A DNA stretch of 64,000 nucleotides, taken from Terramyces sp. JEL0728 (Eukaryota > Chytridiomycota > Chytridiomycetes > Rhizophydiales > Terramycetaceae). The translations under genes were made by a program, and so were the position numbers. Positions 34,562-43,912 of this stretch are shown piece by piece. Under the pieces are notes generated by a model. That model was given only the letters and a program-made list of their open reading frames with translations, ran no database searches and had not been told where the DNA came from. Position 1 is the stretch's first letter; the number at the start of each line of letters is the position of its first letter. The DNA lies in the NCBI GenBank assembly GCA_027603945.1, contig JADIIU010000047.1, positions 1 to 64,000 of the forward strand, in the 5' to 3' direction.

Positions 34562-35704
34562 TTAGTTGTATCTAGAGTAAATGAAGGGATGCGATTGGGC
34601 ACTTGCGTGACTACTGGGCGTCTGATAGTTGTAGTCGTCCACATCCCAAAACTCCATCTGACTTTCAGTCTCTTCTTGAACGTAAGCCATAAACAAACTG
34701 GAGTGGCTCCTTTTCGGAGGAAATGCAATGATTAGTTGGTCGTCATCTAGATTCAGCAATGGAACCTTTGATGTGTTGAGCGAATCTCTCTTTCTATTTA
34801 CAAAGCCATCAAATACATTAATTTCATTTGCAGACGAATCCTGTCTGGACTCTTTTTTGGAGGTAATCTTGCTCTTGAAGATCTGTCCAGGTGTTATGTA
34901 GGAATTTTTCAAGAAGATATACAGCTGAAGGCCAAAAGAATAACTGCCCATATCTACTGGTTAAACCATGGTTACATAGCCCAACATGTGTAATATACGT
35001 GTATCCTCCAGCTGCCCAAGAATAAATTCCGAAACACGCGATGAACCAGTCGACTAGGAGCAAAAACGCAAAATGAATCCCGTCCTCCTTGACTATAATA
35101 TCTGTAAACAGTTTAGCCTCATCCTGATTCGAAATTAAGGCGTACAAGAATCCAACAGAGCCGACAGTTGCGAATATCGCCTCGAAAAACTGCCCAAAGC
35201 CCAGCAAAAAGGGAATAACATGGTACAAGGGATGGGTCAAGTACGGATATTTCAAACTTGCAACATCAAACCCGACTGCAACCCCGACTATTCCCCCAGT
35301 TCCTTTAAAGGCGACAATCAATGAGAATAGTGCGTACATAGAAACCATAAATTTCAAATTGTCCTGATGTCAATTCAAATTACCTTGTAAAAAACTCTAA
35401 TCCGCATAATAAACATAATAGCAATTACAATGGAAGTAAGCAAATTGAACCCAAAATTAACTACCAGCAAGTTGCCAAACAAGGATGGAGCGGAATCATA
35501 CGGGCTGGTAATGTAATCCAGTATTGCGATTTGACATCCTACATATGCTGCTAGTAGCAACCAAGACAGGACGGCAACTCTATATATCGGAGTATGGCGG
35601 GATTTGGTTTTGGATGCGATAAGGAAAAAGCTTTCGAATAATTTGTAGAGTCCGAGACCAAGGAATATCGCTGCTGGTGTTTCGTAGGCTGATTCGTCTC
35701 TCAT
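34562..35704 (-). CDS. Seven-helix membrane protein, tandem family member 4
   Basis: Three exons; introns of 20 nt (35364-35383, after RVFYK) and 22 nt (34954-34975) at helix 7; 366 aa. An in-frame alternative acceptor three bases earlier would make the second intron 19 nt and change GLYMGS to GLLDMGS. It starts MRDESAYETPAAIFLGLGLY and retains LDYITSPYD, HPLYHVIPFLLGFGQFFEAIF, THVGLY and LQLYIFLKNSYITPG. The cytosolic tail is about 90 residues. Both conserved intron sites of the family are present, so this copy keeps the fullest exon structure. Confidence 0.86.
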
Positions 35705-35921
35705 TATATTTTTACTGTCCTTGATCTTTTTTTATATTTTAATGCTCTTACCTTTTTTGTACGACAGTACATTGATTGAGCTCCCCCTTGGTGCCGGAGC
35801 TGTCAAGTGCAAATGTCAGCGTTAGGGGATATGTCAGTGGGAAGTAAGCTTTCATGGAGGCGCTAACTATTAGCTTTGAGACTCGTATTTATAAATTCCT
35901 TAAAACTACTTTTTATTGCAA

Positions 35922-37205
35922 CTAATGGTTGTAACTGGTAATGAATTGCGAGACCCGCACGTTATCAGAGTCTCGTTGGCTATCTACAACTTCCGGTTCT
36001 TCCAATATAGCTGACGGGAACGAGACGAATATTGGCTCATCTGTCCTGGTGATTGTATCAAAAATGCTTTGGGTGCTATATCTGGTTTGATATGGGGAAG
36101 TGGTGGGGATTAAAGCTTCCTCGTTCAGAGTTTCCGCAGACGGCTGGCGGTTCCTTCTAAACTCTTCAAGAACAGTTCCGCGAGTGCCAGGTGCTGGTGA
36201 CTTGCCACGAGGAGGTGCCATCATTGTTGGATTCTGTGAGAGTAGCGAGAAAGGTGCTCCGGTTTCCGAAGAGTGTTTGACCACTTGGTTTGAATATCCA
36301 TTTGAATACTGAGCATCAAAGTTCATCGTTGGAGTGCTATAATTTCCACTGTAGCTTGAACTTTTGTTGTTTGCGCTCGCTCCTCTAAATTCTTCCTCGC
36401 TTGCGGGCACTTTGTACCCATATTCTAGGAAAGCATAATACTGAAGGGCATAACAAAAACTTGGTAGATCTAGGTCAGTAAATCGTTTACATAAAAATGA
36501 TTCCGTAATATAGCTGTATTGCGATAAAGCACCGATAATCGCACCAATTGACATGAAAATCGCCGCAATGTTGGAAGCAGATAGTCTAATCCATCCGGAT
36601 TTTATCTTAATTTTACCAATGGAGACAACATTTTGATCATCTTCATCCAGAATCCCTTTTCCCAAAAAAGTAATTGTTGAAATAATCCCAACCAAAGCCT
36701 GGAACGAGTATGAAATTGCCAATGTGGTGGTAAAGGTTGGATACAGTGTATGGTCCTGGAATTTAATGTACTTGTTGTTCCCAATGTCATAGCTAATGTA
36801 GACTCCGACAAAAGCCGCTCCTCCGGTTGTAGTTATCAACAAAAACGAGAGTGCAACCAATACAGGAAAAGTGAACGATCTGCGGCCATATAAAGAACGA
36901 AGCCTCGATATCATTAGAAAGGTTACTCCTGTAACTGCAAAGAAACTGGAGAATATTACAGCAAACTCTATATTCCCCAAAAAATTCAAACCTACATCAT
37001 AAGGGCTGGTCATATAATCTAGCGCAATGCATTGAGATGCGGTAAATGTTGCCAATGCGAACCATGTAAATACTCCAATTACAAATACTTGAGTGTTTTC
37101 CCTGCATTCCTTTTTAAACAACTCTCCTAATGCACCCAGGATATTATGTGCTGCTAGCCCCAGCATAACCGCTGCTGGTGTATAAAATGCATTGGGTTGT
37201 CGCAT
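35922..37205 (-). CDS. Seven-helix membrane protein, tandem family member 5 (divergent)
   Basis: Open from 37205 to 35922, but a 21-nt intron (36470-36490) at the family's helix-7 site is likely. Removing it turns SFLCKRFTDLDLPSF into SFLYLPSF, matching the siblings; 420 aa. It starts MRQPNAFYTPAAVMLGLAAHN and has ALDYMTSPYDV, FLMISRLRSLYG and HTLYPTFTTTLAISYSF. The long C-terminal tail (about 150 residues) is Ser/Thr/Pro-rich. It is the most divergent member. The intron length is a multiple of three without stop codons, so an unspliced mRNA would still be readable. Confidence 0.84.
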   Translation of the reverse strand: MRQPNAFYTPAAVMLGLAAHNILGALGELFKKECRENTQVFVIGVFTWFALATFTASQCIALDYMTSPYDVGLNFLGNIEFAVIFSSFFAVTGVTFLMISRLRSLYGRRSFTFPVLVALSFLLITTTGGAAFVGVYISYDIGNNKYIKFQDHTLYPTFTTTLAISYSFQALVGIISTITFLGKGILDEDDQNVVSIGKIKIKSGWIRLSASNIAAIFMSIGAIIGALSQYSYITESFLCKRFTDLDLPSFCYALQYYAFLEYGYKVPASEEEFRGASANNKSSSYSGNYSTPTMNFDAQYSNGYSNQVVKHSSETGAPFSLLSQNPTMMAPPRGKSPAPGTRGTVLEEFRRNRQPSAETLNEEALIPTTSPYQTRYSTQSIFDTITRTDEPIFVSFPSAILEEPEVVDSQRDSDNVRVSQFITSYNH

Positions 37206-37230
37206 TTCAAGAGCTCATTCATCCTCACGT

Positions 37231-37580
37231 TTATTTAAGTGCCCAGAAAATATTGCCACATTCAGATGATTGAGGTTTGATTTGTGCACGGTTACACAGA
37301 ACAATAAAAAAGGCAAACGAAAGAAGAGAAGCTTTCCAATCGGCACAGTAAGTTGTTTTCACTCTGACGATTGGGCAATGGCCATCTGCGGTATTGAAAG
37401 TTACCATTTTCGTTGTGTTGGGTTGAAATGAGGCGACTATCGCCAAATCAAATGATGAGTCCCAAGTCAACGCATGTATAACTGGCACTCTAACCTTGAT
37501 TGCGTAATTGCAGTCTGCGACAGTTTGAAAATACCAGATAATTTATAGTGTCTCCACCATTCCAATGTAGCTAGACTCTA
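37231..37580 (-). CDS. Possible small gene, 5' end unresolved
   Basis: An open frame ending at 37231 reads CNYAIKVRVPVIHALTWDSS, then FDLAIVASFQPNTTKMV and further plausible text, and stops inside an AATAAA, as real genes do here. No good ATG is in frame; an upstream exon and a short intron near 37520-37545 seem needed. I do not recognise the family. It lies just upstream of seven-helix member 5 on the same strand. Confidence 0.35.
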
Positions 37581-37615
37581 AATCCCAAGCGTTTGCTGTT
37601 TTTTAGCCAGAAACA

Positions 37616-37873
37616 ATGGTCTGGTTCAAGATTAACGATGACAAAGCAGTGGTCATAGCCAATCAATATCTGTTGCCGACAGCTTCTGGTACATGGATGT
37701 CTGGTATCCCAAAGCCATTGCAATCAGCATATCTTGAGAATATGCCAGAAACCAGCTGCTTGGAGTTTAGTCTTATTAAATTACCGACCGCTGTATGGTT
37801 TGTGATCATATTATTTAATCGCAGTCCCGCTGCGGCTCCACATCAAAAAGGCAGGTGGTGGCGAGGGGATTGA
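37616..37873 (+). CDS. Possible small hypothetical gene
   Basis: ATG at 37616 opens 85 codons (MVWFKINDDKAVVIANQYLL). A typical short intron with a TTTAATCGCAG end (37801-37823) could extend it into another frame. No family is recognised and the C-terminal codons look unconvincing, so this may be chance. Confidence 0.25.
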   Translation: MVWFKINDDKAVVIANQYLLPTASGTWMSGIPKPLQSAYLENMPETSCLEFSLIKLPTAVWFVIILFNRSPAAAPHQKGRWWRGD

Positions 37874-38050
37874 CAATATTTTGTAAGATTAATCAAAATT
37901 ACTTGATTTTTATTCATCAAATTAAGCAACAAGTCGATATTCCTTGCCGATCTTCAAGAATAGCTTGAATCAAGATTCTTGCTACTCTTTTCGGTCCTGT
38001 CGGTTTGTGCAAGCCAGTCGTTTAGTATCCCAGTTTGGAAATACCGCAAA

Positions 38051-38058
38051 TATAAATA
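38051..38058 (+). promoter_or_regulatory. TATA box of the beta-trefoil gene
   Basis: TATAAATA, 29-36 bp before the ATG at 38087. Confidence 0.6.
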
Positions 38059-38086
38059 GAAGGCAGATTTTGCAGCAATATCAAAA

Positions 38087-38512
38087 ATGCTTGCTGCTGT
38101 ATTCGCTGTTATCTCCTATGCTGCTGCGCTCCAATTCCAAAATGCACAAACTGGCCAATGTCTCCAAGCTAACGGTCCTGCAAATACCCTCAGCTTGGCA
38201 AAGTGCAATTCTGTAGATAGCCAGTCAATCTTCCTTATGAGCAAAAAGCAACATGAAAGTGGAAAGTTGTTTACCTCTGTGCCAAACTACTGTGTTGATA
38301 TTGCGCCTGGAAGGGATAATCAAACCGTTATTTCTCTCCACTGTGCTGACGCTCAGCCATGGCAAATAGCTCCTACTCCTAAAGGAACATTTACAATCCA
38401 GCAAACCAACTTTGAAGGTGTCGACTTGTGTCTCGAGCCATCTGGCGCCAAAGTTGATGTCTATACTTGTGACGAAACACTGCCAGATCAATTCTGGAAA
38501 TATTTTAATTAA
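38087..38512 (+). CDS. Small secreted beta-trefoil (ricin-B-lectin-like) protein
   Basis: Single exon, 141 aa. A signal peptide (about 1-14) is followed by LQFQNAQTGQCLQANG and repeats of the QxW/CL pattern of ricin-B-type trefoils (CLQANG, YCVDIAPG, PWQIAP, CLEPSG, QFWKYF) with paired cysteines. Such modules usually bind carbohydrate; there is no attached enzymatic or toxic domain. A TATA box lies about 30 bp upstream and AATAAA overlaps the stop. The role could be cell-surface or host/algal glycan binding, which is inference. Confidence 0.78.
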   Translation: MLAAVFAVISYAAALQFQNAQTGQCLQANGPANTLSLAKCNSVDSQSIFLMSKKQHESGKLFTSVPNYCVDIAPGRDNQTVISLHCADAQPWQIAPTPKGTFTIQQTNFEGVDLCLEPSGAKVDVYTCDETLPDQFWKYFN

Positions 38513-38664
38513 ATAAACTATTTATTTTCTAGTAGAATTCCCAGCCACGTATTCTCGTCTAATCCAACCCGTTAAGTGAGCTGATAATGTCAATCACATC
38601 ATCATCAAATGAAGATTCGCCGTACCCTGTCGAATCCCCATGCACTCTAATCCGAACATCTAGA

Positions 38665-39985
38665 TTAAAAAAGAGTACTTTCAGTCTCCAAATCGGACAC
38701 CACATCAATTAATGATTTGATCATTGAAGTGTCATTAGCATACAAGATACTTTCATCTGCTGGGATTAAAGATATTGTGTGGATATCTTGAATGGGTTCG
38801 TCCAAAAGTGATGGTCGTCTTTCGTGGTTCTTTTTGGGTTTAGTAGTGCTCCTGCTTGATCCATCCGTGCAGCCTGGACATACCCAAGAGTATTGAGATG
38901 AGCATGTTGGACAGGAGCAAGAAACTTGGTCTGTAGAAGGTTTCTTTGTGGCTGGTTTTGGGTCCAATAGAGTATTATTTGTATTGACGCGCGGCTCTCT
39001 GGTCTGCACTGATTTTGAAATCTGCTCAATAGTTTGTACTGAAGTAGCGTATGTCTCTGGTTTTGGGTCTTCAGTTTGGCATTCAGTGTTTTTTAGCTTT
39101 GACGGTTCGATTTCTACTTCGCTTGAAAATGGCTTCAGTATCTTTTCACTAGTACTGCTTTCCCCAGCATTTTCAACTGACATTTCTTTCTTTTGCGGTT
39201 TATCATCGTTGTAATGTACTTTTCTTTTGAGGATCTTGCGGAGCATATTCTCCAGATTTGAAGAGCTATCTGAAGACTGGAATGTATCCGCGGTAGAAAA
39301 TCCAGAAATTTCATCTATTGCCACTTTGAAATTGTCCACTGCTTTTGGTTCCTGGTGCTTGATGGAGTTTGCGATCTTTGGAATAGCAATGGTTAGGTTT
39401 GCAATTTCTTGCTGTATTCGGGATAGCTTTTCATCCAGTGCTGTGGTATTTGTCAGCGTAGGTGATTCAACCTTGCTGTCTTCCATATCTCGCAACTTCT
39501 TCTGTAGTAATCCAATTTCCATGTTTTTGCTTGCTATCTCCCGTTTAACCTTTTCGTATTCCACAATAGAATCTAGTTAGAAAGCAATTACAATTTTCCT
39601 TTTCTACTAGTTTCTGCTTCTCCAATTTTAACCCAGCAATCTGCGTTTGGTAATCCTCCCTCTGCAGTGTAATTTCATCCAAAGTGCTTTGCAGATGTTT
39701 ACGCTGTGATTCTGAAATCGCAAGACACTGAATTAGCTTTGCCAGTCTCTTTTTGTCAGCTGGATTAAGACTCGCGATAGCGAAATTGTTGTTGGTCGCT
39801 TTATTCAACCTCCGCTTCCTGGTTGAATCTAGAGGGGTTTTATACAAATTTTGATAGTATTTGGTGGGTTCTGCGTGGAATGTTTCAAAATCCTGCCATC
39901 TTGGATTCATTTGGGCAGCACGAGATTCACAAAGAAAAGGTGATTTTTCGTATCTTAAAATTACCCCTTGAGGCTCTGCGATCAT
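38665..39985 (-). CDS. Coiled-coil protein with Cys-rich C-terminal knot
   Basis: Exons 39985-39592 and 39572-38665, 19-nt intron gtaattgctttctaactag, 433 aa. A long coiled coil (about residues 75-215; KKRLAKLIQCLAISESQRKH, KLEKQKLVEKENY, EYEKVKREIASKNMEI) crosses the splice. It is followed by a charged linker and a CSCPTCSSQYSWVCPGC cluster that could bind zinc. No family is recognised; a centrosomal/basal body or cytoskeletal role is possible but unproven. Confidence 0.75.
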
Positions 39986-40167
39986 TGCTAAGCGGTTCCT
40001 TTATTGTTACGCTCAACTTGGCAACTCAGGTTTCACGCTCTTTACTACGTTGATCTCTATCATCATAATGTCGTTAAAAGAGTTGCAGCAATCCTAAAAG
40101 TACAAGAAATAATTCTAATCCTCCAAAGAATTCAATTTTGTGAGAGGAATTTTTTTGTCAAAATCAA

Positions 40168-40710
40168 ATGACTGCTGGAGACCATCATGAAAACAAGAAA
40201 CTTGCCGACTATCAAACATCAGACACCATTTTACCAGCATTTTTAATAGGTATCCCGGCAGGCACTGTAGCGGGTTTGGTACACGGAGCTTGGTTTCAAC
40301 ACTCCAGAGTTACAACCACTCAGCTAATATTCAGAAATTCATTTATATATGGTAGCCATAACTAATGATAGCATCTTTGGGAGGACTTTACCAAGGAACA
40401 ACAGTTGCCGCATCAGCAATCAGAGGAAGACAAGACAATGTTAATTACGCTATATCAGGGGGAGTCGCAGGATTTGTTTTGGGGATGACTAGTAATTGAT
40501 ATGTTAAATTCAGGAAACAGAATTGGTCACGGAGTCCTTCAAGCTGGTTTGTTAGCTGTGCTTTCATTTGCTGCAGCAACTTTAATTGATGAACACACCA
40601 CCAGATTCTCCAAACCGTATGATGAAAGAAGAGGATTCGACGGATTTTTCGCCGTCAAGAAACCAGATCCATTTGCCAATAGAATCAAAGAGATTCAAGC
40701 AAAGGAATAA
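40168..40710 (+). CDS. Tim17/NDUFA11-family mitochondrial membrane protein
   Basis: Three exons; introns of 20 (40352-40371) and 22 nt (40492-40513); 166 aa. Four glycine-rich helices of the Tim17/22/23 fold are seen: AFLIGIPAGTVAGLVHG, NSFIYASLGGLYQGTTVAAS, YAISGGVAGFVLGM and VLQAGLLAVLSFAAATL. The RGRQD and the C-terminal PYDERRGFDG context suits the complex I subunit NDUFA11/NUO21.3b better than Tim17 itself. AATAAA overlaps the stop. Confidence 0.68.
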
Positions 40711-41165
40711 ATTTGATATCTTTCTGATCGCACTTTTAACTTGCTGAAGCTATTATTAATACTTTGTTGATTGGGAATTCGGTCCTTTAATTCCGTGACT
40801 ACACCTAGTCCTCAGATTTATTGATTTAATAACAAGACCGCAACCGATATTCACGGACTAAGGTTCAATGAAAATTATTGCATTGTATCACCTGCATGAA
40901 TGAATGATTCGAAATTACGGTTTCCGGATTATTCACTGTTGGTTACACATGTTCAAGATGATCATGATCAACCAAGGGTGTTTTCGCGGCAATACCTATT
41001 CCAGCTGGATATTTCAACATAGCGTCTAAAGAGCTTAAGCGAAGGCTTGTATTAATCGAAAGCCGTCTTTTCCCACCGTATGATAACCTCTGAAATTCAT
41101 GCAAATTATTGTGGCGGTGGGTCAATGAAGTATAAATAGACTAGTTTAAACGCAAAGCTATCGAA
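40711..41165. other. Intergenic region with TATA box
   Basis: About 455 bp. TATAAATA at 41130-41137 lies 29-36 bp before the ATG at 41166. No gene, repeat or RNA is seen in the rest. Confidence 0.6.
41130..41137 (+). promoter_or_regulatory. TATA box of the NmrA-like gene
   Basis: TATAAATA, 29-36 bp before the ATG at 41166. Confidence 0.6.
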
Positions 41166-42128
41166 ATGAAGAAGACTCAAGCCAAAGACAGCTCCAAAAA
41201 ACAACCTGCAAAGGCGAAAGCAAAAGCCAAGATTAATCCTGAAGATGAAAAGAAATCCAACCAAAAGCAAACTGTCGCTGTTGTTGACGCCAATTCTGCC
41301 CAAGGCTTCAGCGCAGTCAAGTATATCGTAAAGAAAGGCAGATTCAATGTCAGAGCCATCGTCCGCGATATGGATGGCCCACATATCAGCCAATTGAACA
41401 AAAAGAGACACGTTGAGGTTGTCAAAGCTACGTTTGACTCTGTCAAATCTATGGAAGACGTATTTGACGGGTGTGTCTGCGTTTTTGCAGCATATGAAGA
41501 CAAGGAATTCACCGATCCTGAAAAAGGATTCAAAATTGGCAAAACCACCATCGACGCTGCAAAGAAGGCCAACATTAGCCATTTCATCTGGTCTACTATG
41601 GACGCCCACACCGGAGTATCGATTTACGACACTTTATCCGAGGTGGACATGTACCTCAAAGGCACAAGGGTTCCTAGAACTTCCCTGTACACCTCAATCT
41701 CGTACGAACAGTTTAAAACTCACTTTTGCCAGAAACAAGAAGACGGCACTCTCTCGGTCAAAGTCCCTGTTAAGCAAGAAAGCAAGATCCCAATGTACTA
41801 CGAAGCTGAAGTTGGCGCTTGGGTTGCAGAGGTTATGGAACATCCACAGATTTATGTTGACAAGGACGTTGACGTTGCAGCCGAGTTCATCAGCCCTCTT
41901 GAAATGAAGAAAGCATTCGAGGAGGTTTTGCCAGAGCTTAAGATCGACTTCAAGTATTCTGCTGACGTACCTCTTGAAGATAAGGCGTTGGAGGAAGCAC
42001 TAAAGTTTTTCCAATCCCATACAGAATCGAGCGGGATCAGAGACGCCAAATCTTGCAAAAGGATGTATCCAAAAGCAACTGATTTCCAAAAATTTGTAAA
42101 GGGGACCAAATGGGAACAAACCGTATAA
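41166..42128 (+). CDS. NmrA-like NAD(P)-binding Rossmann protein
   Basis: Single exon, 320 aa. A Lys/Ala-rich N terminus (1-35) precedes a Rossmann start QTVAVVDANSAQGFSAVKYI, then VRAIVRD, an acidic stretch, DGCVCVFAAYE and a later HFIWSTMDAHTG, like NmrA/HSCARG-type atypical short-chain dehydrogenases. The glycine motif is degenerate (DANSAQG), so it may sense rather than reduce nucleotides. C-ending codons suggest high expression. It converges with CIA1, 26 bp between stops. Confidence 0.75.
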   Translation: MKKTQAKDSSKKQPAKAKAKAKINPEDEKKSNQKQTVAVVDANSAQGFSAVKYIVKKGRFNVRAIVRDMDGPHISQLNKKRHVEVVKATFDSVKSMEDVFDGCVCVFAAYEDKEFTDPEKGFKIGKTTIDAAKKANISHFIWSTMDAHTGVSIYDTLSEVDMYLKGTRVPRTSLYTSISYEQFKTHFCQKQEDGTLSVKVPVKQESKIPMYYEAEVGAWVAEVMEHPQIYVDKDVDVAAEFISPLEMKKAFEEVLPELKIDFKYSADVPLEDKALEEALKFFQSHTESSGIRDAKSCKRMYPKATDFQKFVKGTKWEQTV

Positions 42129-42154
42129 ATAAAACTATGATTTACTGATATGTT

Positions 42155-43171
42155 TTACACTTTAATTTTCCAGAGTTTAATCAAGTGGTCGTCACCTGCG
42201 GAAGCCAGCATGTCTGAATGCTCTTTAATAGGGCACCATGCAATACAGTTGATGTCTGATTCGCCATGAGCGGATTCATATCTTTTCTTTATAGTGAGGC
42301 CGTTTTCAACATCTGGATTGAATTCCACCACACAAAAGCTGTTATCGCCCGAACAGGTAGCAATCAAGTTGTTTTGCTTTGACCAAGATACAGAGTAAAT
42401 GGTTCTTTGGTGTAAATTTGGATATTTGGAGTGTACTTGGTAGCCATTTGCTGCTTTCTTCCAAACAATCAAAGATTGATCATCGCTGACTGATGCCAAA
42501 TAATTCCCAGTCTGGTCAAAGTCGATTGCCCAAACAGTTGAAGTATGCTCGCTCAGAGTCTGGAAACTGAACCAGTCTCCCTCGTCATCCTTCCATAATC
42601 TAATCGTATCATCATAGGAAGCACTGGCCAATATCTATCGTAAAACTAAGCTTACTTCTTCGTGGGGATGCCAAACAACGGCCTTTACATCCTGTGTATG
42701 TTCCTGCAAGACCCCAATACATTCGAAATCCCCATCTCCCATGGCTATATTAGCAATTATTACCTTCCCAAATCCACACTGACTTATCCCTTGAACATGT
42801 AGCCAATAATGTCCCGGAGGCCGACCATGCGACACATTTTACCTCATTTTCATGTCCTTCCAAGGTTGCTACTAATTCATAGTCTTTGTCAATTAATATA
42901 TACCATCCTGACCCTTTTCCCAAATGGCTGTTGTGGAATCAAATGAACAAGAAGCCAATATATTTCCGTCCGGATTCCATGCTAGCGACCGAATAGTTCT
43001 AGAATGTGCAACGTCCAATGTTTTTGTGCAAACCCAGCTGCTGGAATCCGCATTTGAAGGTTTCCAGACCCTGATACTTTTATCCCCAGAGCACGATACA
43101 AATAGCATTTCCGTTGGTGACCATGATATTTGCCATACCTTATCCACATGTCCTTTTAATTCGACTTGCAT
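42155..43171 (-). CDS. CIA1: Cytosolic iron-sulfur assembly protein Cia1/CIAO1
   Basis: Four exons; introns of 20 (42884-42903), 19 (42745-42763) and 21 nt (42635-42655); 318 aa from ATG 43171. An in-frame ATG at 43207 would add 12 residues. Seven WD40 blades carry Cia1 text: [72 protein letters not shown] and ESDINCIAW. It is the propeller of the CIA targeting complex that delivers 4Fe-4S clusters to nuclear and cytosolic proteins. Confidence 0.95.
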
Positions 43172-43213
43172 AATTTGTGGAGAGAATTTTTCAAGTTTTT
43201 TGAACATCTCAAA

Positions 43214-43765
43214 ATGCAAAATATCCCTGTCTATAACTGGTACATCGTCACTAATTACAGGGAAAAGAAATGGGTAGATCCAACGTATTCTCCTATAGCC
43301 GCTACACTAGCTGCAAGACCGGGCAATACCATGCGTCCGGCGCCAAATAATTATCGACTACTAAAAAACGTTTCAAATCAAGCAAACATCGATCCCACAA
43401 GCCATATTAAGGAAGCTGAAGAAAAATATTCAAATTACCAAATAGATGAATCTGTACAGTTTATTGAAATGAAAATCCCCGTTGTTGAATCAAACGAAAC
43501 ATTACTTGGATTCAGCATCGACGAACTAAAGAAGGATGACTCTAAACCAGCAGACGAAGCAGGAGAATTACCAGCGCCAGTTGCCGCAACCACCTCGCCA
43601 ACGAAATCCAATAACCCAAATATTAAAATTGGATCGCCAACCAAAGGTGGGTCGCCAATCAGGGTATTATCCCCAGCCAGATCTCCTAATAGATCTGCCT
43701 CGCCTGTCAGGGAAGCAACCTCTCCATCAAAAGCAGTTCCGCCATCTGATCCAGCTCCAAATTAA
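43214..43765 (+). CDS. Ser/Pro-rich hypothetical protein
   Basis: Single exon, 183 aa, starting MQNIPVYNWYIVTNYREKKW. The N-terminal half may be folded; the C-terminal third is disordered with repeated SP sites (IGSPTKGGSPIRVLSPARSP). No family is recognised. It is divergent from CIA1 with only 42 bp (or 6 bp) between start codons, and AATAAA overlaps the stop. Confidence 0.65.
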   Translation: MQNIPVYNWYIVTNYREKKWVDPTYSPIAATLAARPGNTMRPAPNNYRLLKNVSNQANIDPTSHIKEAEEKYSNYQIDESVQFIEMKIPVVESNETLLGFSIDELKKDDSKPADEAGELPAPVAATTSPTKSNNPNIKIGSPTKGGSPIRVLSPARSPNRSASPVREATSPSKAVPPSDPAPN

Positions 43766-43912
43766 TAAACTTTACGGATTTCACTTATCCTTTCATTGAG
43801 TTGCGGGTTTTCAGATGACTATCGATGATATCATAGTCCGATTTGATGCTTCCTATTGAAGTGGCTGCAATCACGCTTCAAAACAACTCAGACACGCTTT
43901 CTGAATCACAAA

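Noticed and set aside
38087..38512. A ricin-like toxin
   Set aside because: Only a small secreted trefoil domain is present; there is no catalytic A-chain or other toxic domain.
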